Assembly (NCBI GenBank): GCA_000316135.1
Contig: JH993925.1
Location: 39,881 to 52,558, forward strand
Origin: Trachipleistophora hominis
Lineage: Eukaryota > Microsporidia > Pleistophoridae
Direction of reading: 5' to 3'
DNA: 12,678 nt
Below are positions 1 through 7,175 of the stretch, in pieces. Each line of letters begins with the position of its first letter. Positions within the stretch are counted from its first letter, which is position 1. Both the position numbers and the translations under genes were made by a program. The notes below the pieces were generated by a model, which had not been told where the DNA came from, searched no databases, and saw only the letters and a program-made list of their open reading frames with translations.

Positions 1-1
1 A

Positions 2-394
2 AATAGAATAGTGAAAAAGAAAAAACTGGCGGAAACACTGATTTATAGACCAAGAAAAAGTTTTATTGGTAAAATGCAAAACAAAATTATACTTAGAGAT
101 ACTCTTTGGTCTAAGCAGATGGGTGGTAACCATAAACATAAGAGCGTAGTTAATACAGGGAGTGTAACAAGGAAGGAAACCGTGCTGGTAAATTTGTATT
201 ATTTGACTGAGAAAATAAGAGATGTGTTAAAAATTAGAAAATTATTCTCTGTGGTGAAACTCTACAGCAGAAAAGATGGAATTATTTTACGAGCAGGAGA
301 TGTGGTGGTAAAGGTCAAAGTGAGTCGTTGTGTTGACGAGTACTGTGGTTTGTTGTGCAGAGGATTGGCAATGGCTGAAAGAAAGCGTAACTAA
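2..394 (+). CDS. 3' part of an unidentified basic protein, open at the left edge
   Basis: The frame is open from base 2 to the TAA at 392-394, about 130 residues. The first in-frame ATG is at 74, which would give 107 residues; an apparent start at 11 is GTG and is not credible in a eukaryote. I therefore treat it as the C-terminal part of a gene that begins outside the window, with ATG 74 as the alternative. The product is strongly basic, with Lys/Arg clusters near the start and an ERKRN tail. A predicted alternating beta/alpha stretch follows, and three Cys fall in 12 residues near the end (RCVDEYCGLLCR). No signal peptide or membrane segment is visible. Base composition is richer in G than the neighbouring spacer, as expected of coding sequence. 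I do not recognise the family. It is the only plus-strand gene in the left half of the window. Confidence 0.55.
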   Translation, partial: NRIVKKKKLAETLIYRPRKSFIGKMQNKIILRDTLWSKQMGGNHKHKSVVNTGSVTRKETVLVNLYYLTEKIRDVLKIRKLFSVVKLYSRKDGIILRAGDVVVKVKVSRCVDEYCGLLCRGLAMAERKRN

Positions 395-1006
395 ACGTAT
401 ACAACAGTATATTGATATTTATTTACATTGTCATGTGTGTATTGATACCATGAAATGGTTTTACCGTTAATTAATTTATAACATTATTTTATTTACCAAT
501 CGCAATGATAATTTCGATTTGTTTTCTACATTTTATATCAAAAAAGAGAGAAACGAGGATGATAACCATATAAAAGCTTTGATTGCCAATGTGTCCGTAT
601 GCCTGTAAATATTTGAGGTTAAAATATTTTTATCTGTTTGAAAATCATAAGGAAAAGTATTGATAATGGCAGTAAAACGATAACAAACATATAATTAACT
701 AAAATACGACAAATATACGATTGCTTTCGAATATAGGACTTTTTAAAATGTTTTTAACTCATACTTTACCACTTATGAGTAAATTTTTAATTACGTTTGT
801 ATAAATTTATTTTCTAAATATCGGTTAATACTTTGAGAGAATCCTTCAAACAGGCTGTCCTATATTTGCACATGTTTCTTACAAAACACTGTTATCATTG
901 CTCCATTTTAGTTTTTTACCTTTGCTTTTCTTATCGAAATAACGAGGATTCTTCGTCTTAATTTCTTTAATTTTATCACATGCAATATTATACAAAAATG
1001 GCACCT
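395..1006. other. AT-rich intergenic spacer
   Basis: About 610 bases between two convergent genes. I see only AT-rich sequence with short A and T runs. There is no ATG-started frame of useful length, no tRNA-like T-arm and no clear repeat on either strand. Confidence 0.6.
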
Positions 1007-1528
1007 TCAACGTTTTAAAAACTTTTTAAATTCTTTAACCATCAACGCTGTAAATAAAATATTGAATTGTTCGCTTCCCACACGAAACAAAACCTTTGAT
1101 CCGCTCTTATCACCACTTTTCTTCGCTATGCCTTTGTGTATCCGCCTTATCTTGTTCTTAAAGCTTCTTACATGCATGTTATACACCTTATCGCTGGCAA
1201 ATGCGTTCTTGTTCTTACCTATCACAAGATATGTTTGCAGAAGAACGTTCTGTAGTTCTTCGTTTGCACACTGTATTAAGATACACCTCCCCAATTTGCT
1301 TATAAGATCGAATCGGCAGCAAACCATCATGTTTTTACATTCATTTGTCTGTAAAATACTGATTATCTTGTTAAGCTTTAACTTCAGGGTCAGCTGCTCC
1401 TCTATTCCCTTTAAGTCTGATGCAAGTAGTTGCACGATGTCAAATTTTGGTTTTTCACCATTAATAAATCTTTTAATGTTGTGGTAAAGGATGTAGTCGT
1501 AATAGAAGTAGTCAATTACACCGCTCAT
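1007..1528 (-). CDS. Unknown 173-aa Cys-containing, basic-tailed protein (start uncertain)
   Basis: The minus-strand frame is open from 1633 to the stop at 1007-1009, but the only in-frame ATG near the 5' end is at 1528, giving 173 residues. The upstream in-frame codon at 1633 is TTG and is not a credible start. The frame between 1528 and the C10 tract (1594-1603) reads as a hydrophobic, signal-peptide-like segment ending in a run of Leu. The true N terminus may therefore lie just after the C-run, where no ATG now exists. From the ATG the protein has a Tyr-rich start, a helical middle, Cys at about 64, 70, 71, 82 and 87, and a Lys/Arg-rich second half ending FKKFLKR. No known domain is recognised. 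Its neighbours on the same strand are also unknowns with hydrophobic N termini, which suggests a group of lineage-specific secreted or membrane proteins; this is an inference. Confidence 0.6.
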   Translation of the reverse strand: MSGVIDYFYYDYILYHNIKRFINGEKPKFDIVQLLASDLKGIEEQLTLKLKLNKIISILQTNECKNMMVCCRFDLISKLGRCILIQCANEELQNVLLQTYLVIGKNKNAFASDKVYNMHVRSFKNKIRRIHKGIAKKSGDKSGSKVLFRVGSEQFNILFTALMVKEFKKFLKR

Positions 1529-1593
1529 GGTTAGGAGCAGGGCATAGGAAATTAAAAATAAACCACCGCGAAATAGACAGTTGACGATTAGAT

Positions 1594-1603
1594 GGGGGGG
1601 GGG
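1594..1603 (-). promoter_or_regulatory. C10 tract, candidate CCC-type start signal
   Basis: A run of ten C on the minus strand lies 65 bases before the first in-frame ATG of the 173-aa gene. In microsporidia, CCC-like motifs sit directly before start codons. Here the tract is followed by ATC rather than ATG, so the expected start is absent. The length of such a run is also prone to sequencing or replication error. Confidence 0.4.
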
Positions 1604-1633
1604 TGTGATTGCTGAATTTTGATAAGCACTCAA

Positions 1634-2002
1634 TGTAAAACATGATGCCGTGTATTATGATAAACAGGATGGATTAATAATATTGCTCTTTCAAAAGCGT
1701 TCTGATACATGGTTGATCGTGAATAGGGTTAACAAATCTATTTTGACAAAACACGTTTTTATCCTTCTTTTAACTAAAAGTCGATTTAATTATCTCCTCA
1801 TATACACTACCTAACCAAACATTACATTTTTATCCTAAAGTTAAAGTTTTTCTTTAGACGAGATATAGTTATATGTATTTTGTTTTTTGCTCCATTGACC
1901 ATATTATAATTGAAACTGTTTTGATAGTTGGTTATACGATGTTATGTTGGAAATAATAGATAAAAATGCTAACGGGTAACATGATTTGTGTACTTTGCCA
2001 TT
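1634..2002. other. AT-rich intergenic spacer
   Basis: About 370 bases upstream of the 173-aa gene. It holds no gene I can support and no AGTATAAA box of the kind found before the other minus-strand units. An ATG at 1643 on the minus strand opens a different frame that runs through the C10 tract and ends soon after it. Confidence 0.5.
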
Positions 2003-2310
2003 TCAGACTTTTAAAAGGACGTTAATTATCGTTGTTATACTTAGACATGTGATTTCTCTTCTACAGCGATTGATTACAGCACCTATTTTTGGTTTGTAGA
2101 AGAACCTAATGGGCAATGTCACACAACACTTTTGAAACACCATAAAAACATTTTTTAGTTGAAGTAACGACCTTAACACGCAAGTCATAACTTTTGTGGC
2201 ATTCATCTCTCGGGAGTACCTCGATGAGTTCTTTCTCTCGGTGATTTTTATTAAATAGCAATTCTGATGATATTCGGTGGAACAAAATGATATGAATACA
2301 CAATAATCAT
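2003..2310 (-). pseudogene. Decayed small gene split over three frames behind an intact TATA-like box
   Basis: A minus-strand ATG at 2310 lies 16 bases after an AGTATAAAAA box, but its frame stops after 19 codons (stop 2251-2253). A second frame is open from 2303 to 2106 with no ATG of its own, and reads as a hydrophilic, Lys/Glu-rich segment. A third frame, with an ATG at 2206, continues to 2003 and carries a basic, Cys-containing tail. The three overlap in sequence, as expected if two small indels had broken one gene of about 100 codons. No family is recognised. The promoter-like box placed as in the two intact neighbours is the best evidence that a gene was once here. Alternatives are chance open frames in AT-rich DNA, or a real short gene using only the third frame. 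Confidence 0.35.
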
Positions 2311-2326
2311 AAAAACGTTGAATAAA

Positions 2327-2336
2327 TTTTTATACT
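2327..2336 (-). promoter_or_regulatory. TATA-like box AGTATAAAAA
   Basis: On the minus strand this decamer lies 16 bases before the ATG at 2310 and overlaps an AAATTT motif (2324-2329). It matches the boxes before the 248-aa and 194-aa genes in sequence, strand and spacing. Confidence 0.45.
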
Positions 2337-2487
2337 TATTTGTCTAAAGGTCACCATTAATATTTTAAACTGCCTTTTTTATACAGTTGATAAAGAAAAC
2401 ATTAAAAAACACTTCAAACTCTTTAAGTATCATAAAATGTTAGAAATCTTATTCTCTCTTTCTGAAAAAAAGTGTTAAGGCTAAAAT

Positions 2488-2493
2488 TTTATT
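2488..2493 (-). terminator. AATAAA, possible poly(A) signal of the 248-aa gene
   Basis: Minus-strand AATAAA lies about 25 bases past the stop codon of the 248-aa gene. It is a reasonable 3'-end signal, but such hexamers are frequent in AT-rich DNA. Confidence 0.3.
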
Positions 2494-2518
2494 CATAATT
2501 TTCTAATTAACCATACAC

Positions 2519-3265
2519 TCACCTAAACACGAACAAATTATTCACTAAACTTGGCGGATCGCAATTACAAATAATAGTCATCGCTATATTAGAATAAATC
2601 GTGGCAGCTTCACTTGGTGTTGCTTTTACTCGCAGCTCTCTTCCGAGTTTGAGAAGGCGGTTGCCGATGTCCGTTTCAACTTCATATATCGTGAAATATT
2701 CCGTATCGTAGTTTAAGATAAATACGTTAGGCTTTAACACCGTGAACGGCTTGTTGCCCAATAGAAAGTTTATCATCTTGTCAACTTTAGAAAAAATTGA
2801 CTCTTTAAAGATTAGTGTTGCCAAGTTCACAAAAGTATGTTGTTTTGGAATCACTGTTTCCTTGGTAAACTTCGAATGAGGTATCGATATTAATTGAAAT
2901 CCTATTGGATCATCAACGAAATCCGTCATGAAAGTCTGGAAATAGCCTTTTTCGCCAATTTGGCGTTTGAACCGGTCAAATTCGTTTTTCTGCACGTTTG
3001 GCTTCATAAGAACTTTCAATCTAATGGAATGTCCCGTCTCAGTATAGTTTGATGTAAATGAGCAGAAACAGTTGCTTATCACATCCTTATTTGAAGCAAA
3101 TGCTTGCACATCTGCAAAAAACTTATTGATTGTCGATTTGCTGTGCTGCATATATGTGTAAGTACCGACTTTGAGTGCTACTTGTAATATCAGAATTGGT
3201 AACACTACTAGGAAAATAAATGCGAATAGAATCAATAGTAATAAAAATTTGAGCCAGTTCTTCAT
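2519..3265 (-). CDS. Unknown 248-aa protein with N-terminal membrane anchor
   Basis: This is a full ORF from a true ATG at 3265 to the stop at 2519-2521. Residues 7-31 form a long, uninterrupted hydrophobic segment after a short Lys/Trp start, which fits a signal anchor. The rest is soluble-looking and mixed alpha/beta, with a CFC pair at 66-68, an NYT glycosylation sequon at 73-75 and a CNC pair at 233-235. Most of the protein would lie on one side of the membrane. If that side is luminal or extracellular, the sequon and the two CxC pairs could be glycosylated and disulphide-bonded; this is an inference. A TATA-like element lies 16 bases before the ATG and AATAAA lies after the stop. I do not recognise a family; a fast-evolving microsporidian surface or ER protein is the likeliest class. 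Confidence 0.8.
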   Translation of the reverse strand: MKNWLKFLLLLILFAFIFLVVLPILILQVALKVGTYTYMQHSKSTINKFFADVQAFASNKDVISNCFCSFTSNYTETGHSIRLKVLMKPNVQKNEFDRFKRQIGEKGYFQTFMTDFVDDPIGFQLISIPHSKFTKETVIPKQHTFVNLATLIFKESIFSKVDKMINFLLGNKPFTVLKPNVFILNYDTEYFTIYEVETDIGNRLLKLGRELRVKATPSEAATIYSNIAMTIICNCDPPSLVNNLFVFR

Positions 3266-3281
3266 TAAAATGCTCGATTTT

Positions 3282-3297
3282 CTTTTATATTTATACT
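3282..3297 (-). promoter_or_regulatory. TATA-like promoter element of the 248-aa gene
   Basis: The minus strand reads AGTATAAATATAAAAG, ending 16 bases before the ATG at 3265. It shares AGTATAAA with the boxes at 2327-2336 and 7166-7175. Very short leaders of this kind are usual in microsporidia. Confidence 0.5.
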
Positions 3298-3956
3298 TTC
3301 GGCGCTAATAACCATATGTGATTAATTTAATTCCAAAACTGCATAACCATTAGCCAAAAGAAGAGGCATGTTTCTATTGGTTCATTGCCTCTGCAATACA
3401 GACAAAGAGCCATCATAAAGTTGTAGTAAATTTGCAAATTTTGTTACTCTCCAACTATCAATAGAATATTCAGTTGTTTTACAGATTGTGGTCGTCGTTA
3501 ATCACAACATTAGAAATTACAAACAGAAAAATTGATAAATCAATTCCATAAGAAACTTTTATTTTAATAAATGTGGTTTTATTTATATTTCCATAAAGGA
3601 TAACGAATTAAAAGTTGTTATCTACCATATTTTCATAGTGCTAAGCTTAAAATATCTCTTGAAAAACATGAATTAAAACAAAGACCAATTTTGTGATTAT
3701 ACTAAGTATAGAATACATGTACCATTCCAACAAAAGTCTTGCAAGAGCAATGGTATAATACGAATATGGTAATATCTACGGCTTGTTCAATACAATGACA
3801 TACCCTACGTACTAGAAATATATAAAGCGCTGGCATGTCCAATTATATATGAAATACAACCGCATGTTATTGAAATACTTAACTGCAATATACCAAATCA
3901 CTTTTATACACATTGATTAATTATTTATTGTGTGCTTAGTTCAAACCAAACATACA
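3298..3956. other. AT-rich spacer with a small hairpin
   Basis: About 660 bases without a supported gene. A 7-bp inverted repeat, AGAGGCA (3362-3368) and TGCCTCT (3386-3392), could form a hairpin with a 17-base loop. A minus-strand ORF of only 28 codons (3327-3413) has an AAATTT motif upstream but is too short to call. Confidence 0.5.
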
Positions 3957-4082
3957 CTTTGCTTTATTCAACTCGTTTATTAACGAAAACATTTTATCTA
4001 CAACTAAAAAATATCCTTTGCTTTATTCAACTCGTTTATTAACGAAAACATTTTACCTACAACTAAAAAATATCCTTTGCTT
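3957..4082. repeat. Tandem duplication of a 59-bp unit
   Basis: Unit 1 (3957-4015) and unit 2 (4016-4074) are identical except for T3997 against C4056. Eight bases of a third copy follow (4075-4082). The near identity shows a recent duplication. The period is not a multiple of three, so it would break any frame across it. On the minus strand each unit reads through about 19 codons, including GKMFSLINELNKAK, in successive frames. Confidence 0.95.
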
Positions 4083-4579
4083 GATTTCGAGTTTTTTTTA
4101 AAATAATTATCTAATTTTAGTATCAATTTTCCGAAAATACAAAAAGACGTAAATTGCAGATATACATGCACACATAAACGTAGCAAAACAATATATAAAT
4201 GATTATAATACACGTATAATTTTATATAGTCACGCTATATGCATTGTAGTAGCATAAATTCTACACGTGTGCTCAGCAGAGCCATCGTATAAAAAATTTT
4301 ATAATATAGTTTTGCTATGTTGGATGCTGCGCACGTTCTGGATCGTTAATTACTTATTGTAACCAACATATATTTACCGGGCAATCTCTCACTAAAAATA
4401 TATTTGGTGTAAAAGGCAAAAAGAGGGAATATCCAACGTTCCATACCACCAAACGACAATAATAAAATCTATTTATTAACTACCTCGCACCCGCTTCACC
4501 TGACGAACGGATATATGATATTACTGATGCTGAAACGTCTTTTTTGTTGAGCATGCATATTTTACCTAAATACTATTTA

Positions 4580-4630
4580 TAGCACCATGAACCAAAAGGC
4601 TAAATAGGCCATGGTAGGTGCTAACGCACC
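4580..4630. repeat. Nested inverted repeats, potential structured RNA or DNA
   Basis: TAGCACC at 4580-4586 pairs with GGTGCTA at 4617-4623. The alternative hairpin GGTGC-TAAC-GCACC occupies 4617-4630. The two stems share the same strand and are mutually exclusive. The patch is richer in GC than its surroundings. No RNA family is recognised. Confidence 0.4.
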
Positions 4631-4642
4631 AGTAAGAGCATG

Positions 4643-4694
4643 TTAAATATGTATTAGGATGAATGTTGAAAATTAATTAAATACGTTTCTTCAA
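4643..4694 (+). repeat. Dispersed repeat, copy A
   Basis: This 52-base segment matches 9303-9355 in the same orientation. An identical decamer GAATGTTGAA (4661-4670) is followed by a nearly identical AATTAATTAAAT(A/G)CGTTTCTTCAA. The differences are mostly A/G or C/T plus a 1-base length change. It is probably the remains of a repeat family. Confidence 0.6.
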
Positions 4695-5360
4695 AAAAAC
4701 CATTTAAGCAGACATGTTTAGTCGTATAATCACGTCAAACGTACTTTGTATAATACGAGTCGTCGATTCGTTCTCATAACTGTCGTACAACTCAAAAAAT
4801 TTGGATGGAAAAGTATAATTTTTTATATAACATTACATTTACTTATAAGCAATCACCACGTGGGGAGGTAAAGCTATGCATGCATTAATGTTTGGCTAAA
4901 AAATAGGAGAGAGCCTATGATATGGTGTCTTTTAAGTGATTCATATCACTTAATTATGATTTAAATAGTTTAAATCTCATACTATAATTTAATAAATGTT
5001 AGAAATTATTTTAATAGCTTTAAATGATGGAACGTGCTCGCTTGGTAAAAAATATAAATCATTACGTACTTTAATGTAAAACATCAGCTAAGTATGCAGT
5101 TGTTATTAGATGGAGGACTATGAATATGTTATGCCAAAAGCACATCAATTAAGTTGCCTGTAAAGATAAGTTTAATCGACTCAAATCTATTTTGTACTCA
5201 AATAAAAGTTTTTTGGTTTAATTTAAAAAAATTTTAAAATTTCATGGAACAAACTAATAAGTATCGCTCTGATAACCGAACAAATCATAAACTAAGAGCT
5301 ATATGTTATAATCAAGACTGATGAAGCAAAAAATGCATATGAGGCATTAAAATAAGCGCT

Positions 5361-5383
5361 GTAAGAATCGGACCGGTTCTTAC
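5361..5383. repeat. Near-perfect palindrome, 10-bp stem with 3-base loop
   Basis: GTAAGAATCG pairs with CGGTTCTTAC around GAC, all Watson-Crick except one T-G wobble. It lies in a gene desert, with no ORF ending close by to make it an obvious terminator. Confidence 0.6.
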
Positions 5384-5726
5384 TACAAAATAAGGACAAG
5401 TGTTTTCGTCACTAATGAAAAAATGTATATTTTTGTCGCGTTGTCACGTAGCCTAATAAAAATGATTTTTATGAGTAGAAATCGATGCACAAAGTCATAT
5501 GATGGTAAATTGGTATAATATATTCTTCTACTTTAAATTATTTTTAAAAGAAGACTTGGTTTGTTGCTCATACAATGAATTCATTTATTGATTACACTAA
5601 ATAACAGCATGTACTAACATAAGTACCCATGCGAAGGTCGACGGCCATGGTCGAGATCCCAACGGACTAGAAGAGTGTGTTTTGTTAAGTTTGTGTATGA
5701 AGGAAATAATTAAACAGACTTTTACT

Positions 5727-6029
5727 TTAAAAAGCTATCATAAGTTGGCTTTCGAAATAGCGGCGAACGGTGTTTGTCTTAATTAATCCCTCTGTGAATG
5801 ATGCAATAACATTCAATAGCTGTTTGCTAAGATCTTTTATATCAAATAAATAAGCACCAACACATAGATCATGTGTTTCAATCAACAACCAGTGTAAAAC
5901 ACAGTGTGCATAGCCGGGAAGCAATAAGTAGATCGTTCTCTATGGTTTTGGAGATAAAAGATTTAAATGAGTCTTGGAAGCACAGCGTTTTGGAACAGAG
6001 CAAATGTACGTACAGGTTTTAGTTAACAT
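5727..6029 (-). pseudogene. 101-codon ORF interrupted by one in-frame TAG
   Basis: On the minus strand an ATG at 6029 opens a frame that runs to the TAA at 5727-5729, with a single TAG at 5940-5942 (codon 30). The part after the TAG reads as a credible protein segment: a hydrophobic, Cys- and His-containing first third, then a helical, charged end with an RRYF motif. Codons there use more C and G in third positions than the flanking spacer. No family is recognised. No AGTATAAA box lies upstream. It may be a gene killed by a recent nonsense change, a gene with stop readthrough, or a chance frame. A single stop in 101 codons of AT-rich DNA favours a once-coding origin. Confidence 0.4.
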
Positions 6030-6277
6030 GTACAATTGCTGCGAAATATCGACTTAATGCATTTTCATTAATACTACATGATATAACCGTGTTTTACGTT
6101 ATGATATGTTCGGTTAGAGAATTTCTACTTGAGGAGATGTTAGCAATCAATATGCTATATGAGTTTCTCATGCGTATATCTCCTCGACTGAAAAGTATAA
6201 ATTTACGATTTTCTATAACAATATGCAAATTCATCTGCATCAGGTGTAAAATCATTTAACCACAAAATAACAATGAA
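6030..6277. other. Spacer with a hairpin and an orphan plus-strand TATA-like box
   Basis: GAGGAGAT (6131-6138) and ATCTCCTC (6178-6185) form an 8-bp inverted repeat. A plus-strand AGTATAAATTT begins at 6194 and is followed 21 bases after its AGTATAAA core by an ATG (6223) whose frame stops after eight codons. A further plus ORF of 30 residues (6273-6365), basic and containing two Cys, lies just beyond. Confidence 0.4.
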
Positions 6278-6490
6278 TCAACGGTCATCAAGGCCACGTT
6301 CGATGCTCAGTGCGCCAGGAAAGTTTGTTTGGTGTGTGAGGAAATGTGAGGTGTTAATTAAATGAACTTTCAACTTTAAAAAAACTATAAAACAGACTAC
6401 TATATTCCCTTTTTCACATATATTTGGTCTCTGAGTTAGATAAAAAATATGTAAATGTTTTACCAAACACCTTTCAAAAAAGGTAATCAT
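6278..6490 (-). CDS. Doubtful 70-aa ORF downstream of the secreted-protein gene
   Basis: The minus-strand ATG at 6490 is preceded by TCCCTG, a weak CCC-type signal, and the frame ends with the TGA at 6278-6280. The product starts with a hydrophobic-aromatic stretch, has a second hydrophobic segment near residues 30-45, and ends in an acidic-basic tail (ERGLDDR). The frame is open upstream as far as a TGA at 6530-6532, just after another ATG at 6541. A short GTGAGT...AG intron could bypass that stop, but this is speculative. A 30-residue plus-strand ORF (6273-6365) overlaps it antisense. No family is recognised. It could be a small gene, the remains of one, or chance. Confidence 0.25.
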   Translation of the reverse strand: MITFFERCLVKHLHIFYLTQRPNICEKGNIVVCFIVFLKLKVHLINTSHFLTHQTNFPGALSIERGLDDR

Positions 6491-6559
6491 CAGGGATAAC
6501 AAAGGCGTGTAATAGTAAATAACGATAACTCACAAAAACATAAAGCAAATTTAATGAGG

Positions 6560-7144
6560 CTAGTTGAATCTCTCAGTTGTATAACGACAATTATAATAAT
6601 TGAGATCGTGAATGATTTTTACAGTGCTATTTAAAATTTGTTGTAAAAAATATGCCTCGCACAATTCATAAAAACAGCAATATGCCAAACTGATCGTGTA
6701 AAGGGATAGAACTGCATTTTTTATTTTATTCAGAGCTACTATACCCGATTCCATCATAAACAAGATATTATTAAGATTCAGCATTCTCCACGCGCGAGTG
6801 TTTATTTGAGACCCGATAAATTGCAACGTGCTTTTTATTTTTTTCACTATACAAATGAGAGGCGATAATTCATCAACCCGATATTCTATGCTGGTCATAA
6901 AAATGAAACTGACCTCCAGGGCGTCGCACCATTGAAGGATAAGATTACTACGCCAAACAAAATAGTCTGGTATATGCGTTGGTGATCTTATACACCACGG
7001 AAAATAATATGTATATCTTGGGACGTATGGTTGGGCGTTGGTAGATGTAACCCGCACTACGTCTGGTTGATCAGTGATGTGGTCAAATGTACAGCTAACT
7101 ATCATAAAACAAGCTGTTAATAACATTATATTTGAAAAGAACAT
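6560..7144 (-). CDS. Unknown 194-aa Cys-rich secreted protein
   Basis: The frame is open a little further, to a TTG at 7156, but the first ATG is at 7144 and sits correctly behind a TATA-like box, so I start there. Residues 1-18 form a clear signal peptide: a hydrophobic core of Met, Leu, Ala, Phe and Ile ending around VSC. The mature part has a Pro/Tyr/Trp-rich region (about 38-68), then helices. It carries seven Cys beyond the signal region (51, 73, 98, 156, 157, 162, 186) and one NST sequon at 172-174, typical of a disulphide-bonded, glycosylated exported protein. Another hydrophobic helix near 143-170 could be amphipathic or membrane-associated. No known domain is recognised. Together with the 248-aa and 173-aa genes it forms a same-strand set of unknown exported-looking proteins. 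Confidence 0.7.
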   Translation of the reverse strand: MFFSNIMLLTACFMIVSCTFDHITDQPDVVRVTSTNAQPYVPRYTYYFPWCIRSPTHIPDYFVWRSNLILQWCDALEVSFIFMTSIEYRVDELSPLICIVKKIKSTLQFIGSQINTRAWRMLNLNNILFMMESGIVALNKIKNAVLSLYTISLAYCCFYELCEAYFLQQILNSTVKIIHDLNYYNCRYTTERFN

Positions 7145-7165
7145 TGCGCTATACAATTTTTTAAT

Positions 7166-7175
7166 CTTTTATACT
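7166..7175 (-). promoter_or_regulatory. TATA-like box AGTATAAAAG of the 194-aa gene
   Basis: The minus-strand decamer AGTATAAAAG ends 21 bases before the ATG at 7144. It nearly matches the boxes at 2327-2336 and 3282-3297, and it supports the ATG at 7144 over the upstream TTG. Confidence 0.5.

Larger units (their letters stand above)
4083..5726. other. Long AT-rich gene desert with repeat and hairpins
   Basis: About 1.6 kb with no frame I can support as a gene on either strand. It contains a structured GC-richer patch (4580-4630), one copy of a dispersed repeat (4643-4694), a near-perfect palindrome (5361-5383) and a short GC-rich block near 5629-5670. I found no tRNA, snRNA or 5S rRNA that I could confirm. 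Confidence 0.55.

Noticed and set aside
1062..1487. 141-codon plus-strand ORF
   Set aside because: It lies wholly antisense to the 173-aa minus-strand gene and reads as Phe/Leu/Ser-rich mirror sequence with no start signal.
3327..3413. 28-residue minus-strand ORF with AAATTT upstream
   Set aside because: It is too short to separate from chance, and there is no recognisable motif beyond one CxxxxC-like spacing.
4004..4213. 69-codon minus-strand ORF over the tandem repeat
   Set aside because: It has no ATG near its 5' end (the first codon is GTG), and its C terminus is simply the 59-bp repeat.
5318..5340. Possible box C/D snoRNA (CTGATGA)
   Set aside because: The C box lacks the expected purine, and no correctly placed D box or terminal stem was found.
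5628..5670. Possible 5S rRNA or tRNA fragment (GACGGCCATGG, GGTCGAGATCCC)
   Set aside because: The resemblance to the 5S start and to a T-arm covers only about ten bases each. No acceptor stem or remaining 5S domains can be placed around them.
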